Source: Spirochaetia bacterium | GTDB taxonomy: Bacteria > Spirochaetota > Spirochaetia > Treponematales > Breznakiellaceae | Direction of reading: 5' to 3' | Assembly (NCBI GenBank): GCA_025997675.1 | Contig: BNUX01000028.1 | Coordinates: 1-31,647, forward strand | Length of the DNA stretch: 31,647 nucleotides | Shown: piece by piece, positions 30,053 through 31,647 of the stretch | Numbering within the stretch: the first letter of the stretch is position 1 | Layout: every line of letters starts with the position of its first letter | Notes under the pieces: generated by a model | What the model saw: only the letters and a program-made list of their open reading frames with translations | What the model was told of the DNA's origin: nothing | Databases searched by the model: none | Program-made: the position numbers and the translations under genes

Positions 30053-31333
30053 TTATTGGGCAAGCACCCAGGGGGTAGTATTATAGGCGGTGGAAAGGTT
30101 TCCCGCAGACGTGGGGCCAAGCGTGTTGTCAAATTTCCTTAGGTAGCTGGTTTTGGCCCAGTATACCGCATAGCCGTAGTGCGTGCCGCCGCTAAGGCCG
30201 GTGGTGACCTTGTTGGCGAGGTCCCCACCGGCGTCGGAGCCGTAGATAGTGCCGCCGTTTTTGGTGAAGGCGGTGGCGGCGGTGTGTACATTCACCCCGC
30301 CGCCTGCGGCAGTAGCGGTATTACCGCTGATGGTCCCGCCTTCCATGGTGAAGGTGCCCTCTACCTCCACCCCGCCGCCTCTGCTGTTGGAGGAATTGCC
30401 GCTGATGGTCCCGTCGTTCATGGTGAAGGTCGCGTTGGTCTCTACACTCACCCCGCCGCCGGCGCCGGTGCTGGTATTGCCGCTGATGGTCCCGCCGTTC
30501 ATGGTGAAGGTCGCGAGGCCGCCTATTACCCTTATCCCAGCGCCGTAGTTGGCGCCGATATTGCCGCTGATGGTCCCGCCGTTCATGATGAAGGTGGCGG
30601 GGCTATCTACACGCACCCCATAGCCGAGGCTACCGGTACCGCCGGTCAGGGTGAGGTGAGCGCCCAAGGTTACCTTGTTGTTGTTTTCGATGTGCAGGAC
30701 ATTTGTGCTTGGGGCTGCGGCGACGTTCAGGGTTCCTCCGCTGGCCGCTCCCTGTAATACAATGGGGGGATAGGCGTTTTCCCCCGTTATGTCAAGCCAG
30801 CCATAAGCACTTGCTCCGCTTGTGTCGGTGATGGTTCCCGAAACGATGATAGTGACGGAGGTGGGGCTGGCCTGGGTACCCAGCGTACCGGGACTGTTAC
30901 CGCTGTTATAGGCGGTCTTAATGGCGGTCAGGACCGCAACGGGATTGGTTCCGGTATCGTGTTTTTGTCCGGTATAGGCGGTGGTTGCCGCTTCCAGCGT
31001 GGTCTTTGCGCTGTCTATTGCCGCCTGATCCGCGTCAGCGTTGTCGTAGACGGTTTGGGCCGCGGTGATTGCGCTGTCAAAGGTTGTCTCAATAGTGTCC
31101 AGGTCCGCCGTAATAACCCAATAGATGCTGGGGGACGTACCGGCTTTGGTGGCATTGGCGGCGGTAAGGGCGGCTTGCAGGGCGGTTTTGTCGACAGGGT
31201 CGGAGACGGGGATGGTGGGGATGGTGGAGGTGTCAGGGTCGTCATCGCCGGTAGTCTTGGGGCACCCGGTAAGGGCCAACGCCCCTGCCAGCATGAGGGC
31301 GAGTACCGCCGTCATTGAGCTATATCTTTTCAT
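30053..31333 (-). CDS. Surface lipoprotein with beta-helix repeats
   Basis: 426 residues. The lipobox is LTGC with C24, so the mature protein is lipid-anchored. Residues about 49-125 form a helical FIVAR-like module (ITAAQTVYDNADADQAAIDS). From about 245 to 375 come four to five imperfect repeats of the type TFTMNGGTISGN followed by a glycine-rich GGGV segment, predicted to stack as a parallel beta-helix; the corresponding DNA repeats lie at about 30300-30610. The unstacked tail has no recognised motif. AAGGAGGG precedes the ATG. Such proteins are abundant in termite-gut treponemes and may bind polysaccharide or host surface; the ligand is unknown. Confidence 0.88.
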   Translation of the reverse strand: MKRYSSMTAVLALMLAGALALTGCPKTTGDDDPDTSTIPTIPVSDPVDKTALQAALTAANATKAGTSPSIYWVITADLDTIETTFDSAITAAQTVYDNADADQAAIDSAKTTLEAATTAYTGQKHDTGTNPVAVLTAIKTAYNSGNSPGTLGTQASPTSVTIIVSGTITDTSGASAYGWLDITGENAYPPIVLQGAASGGTLNVAAAPSTNVLHIENNNKVTLGAHLTLTGGTGSLGYGVRVDSPATFIMNGGTISGNIGANYGAGIRVIGGLATFTMNGGTISGNTSTGAGGGVSVETNATFTMNDGTISGNSSNSRGGGVEVEGTFTMEGGTISGNTATAAGGGVNVHTAATAFTKNGGTIYGSDAGGDLANKVTTGLSGGTHYGYAVYWAKTSYLRKFDNTLGPTSAGNLSTAYNTTPWVLAQ

Positions 31334-31369
31334 CTTGTATTCCCTCCTTAGAATGGAATATAAAAGAGA

Positions 31370-31439
31370 AGCCCCGCCGTATACTGTGTATCGAACAACG
31401 TCCGATAGCCTGGGGAGGCATAAGTTATACGGCGGGGCT
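31370..31439 (-). promoter_or_regulatory. Three-way-junction stem-loop upstream of the lipoprotein gene
   Basis: A perfect 14-bp outer stem, AGCCCCGCCGTATA/TATACGGCGGGGCT (31370-31383 with 31426-31439), encloses two sub-hairpins, TATCG/CGATA and GCCT-GGGG-AGGC. On the minus strand it is followed by TCTCTTTTATATT, a modest U-rich run, 37 bases before the lipoprotein ATG. It could be the terminator of an off-window gene, a leader attenuator or a small mobile hairpin element. The remainder of 31440-31647 holds no gene I can support. Confidence 0.6.
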
Positions 31440-31511
31440 CCATTGAACCCATTACCAGAGAATGATAGTTGTATCGGAAAGAGTTATATCCTAGTAACCC
31501 AAGCGCAATTA

Positions 31512-31623
31512 GGGGGGGGGGGGGGGGGGGGGGGAGAGAGAGAGTGGGAGAAGGCGAACGGTGGAAGCATTGACACCCCACGTTAGAGGGGAGGAAGGGT
31601 TCTGGGGGAAAAAAAAAAAAAAA
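31512..31623. repeat. Low-complexity right edge: G23, GA repeat, A15
   Basis: 23 consecutive G (31512-31534) run into a GA dinucleotide repeat to 31544, and 15 A occupy 31609-31623. No coding sense. As at the left edge, these are suspect for sequencing or assembly error. Confidence 0.85.
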
Positions 31624-31647
31624 GGAATATAAAGTGTCACCGCTATA

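Noticed and set aside
30179..30757. Plus-strand frames opposite the beta-helix lipoprotein gene
   Set aside because: Mirror image of a repetitive coding region; the minus strand has the lipobox, ribosome site and recognisable repeats.
31370..31439. tRNA or integron attC site
   Set aside because: The 14-bp closing stem and arm sizes do not fit a tRNA, and no conserved core sites of attC were found.

Overview
The window looks like a contig from a host-associated anaerobic spirochaete, most likely a termite-gut-type Treponema. This is inferred from gene content, with no marker gene present: an O2-sensitive glycyl radical enzyme, spirochaete-style lipoprotein and binding-protein signal peptides, and a beta-helix lipoprotein of the kind abundant in those treponemes. 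No rRNA, tRNA, CRISPR array or complete insertion sequence was seen. Both ends carry implausibly long homopolymers (about 95 G at the left; 23 G and 15 A at the right), so the terminal few hundred bases may be sequencing or assembly artefact.

Left third (1-12486): a carbohydrate-catabolism locus. A minus-strand operon (6336 to 435) encodes a periplasmic sugar-binding protein, a duplicated-ATPase ABC subunit, a permease, a Gfo/Idh/MocA dehydrogenase and a TIM-barrel sugar isomerase/epimerase. Just upstream, a second minus-strand operon (10890 to 6459) encodes a ROK sugar kinase, an 806-residue glycyl radical enzyme (GRE) with the Cys-x-Glu signature of eliminases/dehydratases, and an NAD-dependent epimerase. 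Divergently transcribed are the radical-SAM activator of the GRE and a DeoR-type repressor. The likely flow is import, redox/epimerisation, phosphorylation and radical dehydration or cleavage of an unidentified sugar-like compound. A relic of a second GRE 3' end lies in front of the binding-protein gene and supplies its apparent promoter.

Middle (12502-23300): a MarR-regulated MFS exporter pair with matching operators, then a defence-rich block. It holds a HigB toxin, a HigA-ImmA antitoxin/metallopeptidase and a coiled-coil membrane protein in one plus-strand operon, facing a minus-strand type I restriction-modification operon (hsdR, hsdM, a HEPN gene, hsdS). The HEPN gene sits in translational-coupling distance between hsdM and hsdS, a layout reminiscent of the anticodon nuclease PrrC.

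Right third (23400-31647): a TOTE-type primase-helicase (minus), then a divergent plus-strand set of small uncharacterised genes with strong leader hairpins, including one that buries a start codon. After these come a VOC-fold protein, an array of 20-bp repeats, a decayed type III restriction fragment, an MNT nucleotidyltransferase whose HEPN partner is broken, and a beta-helix lipoprotein. Intact and decaying defence modules side by side mark this as a turnover hotspot.
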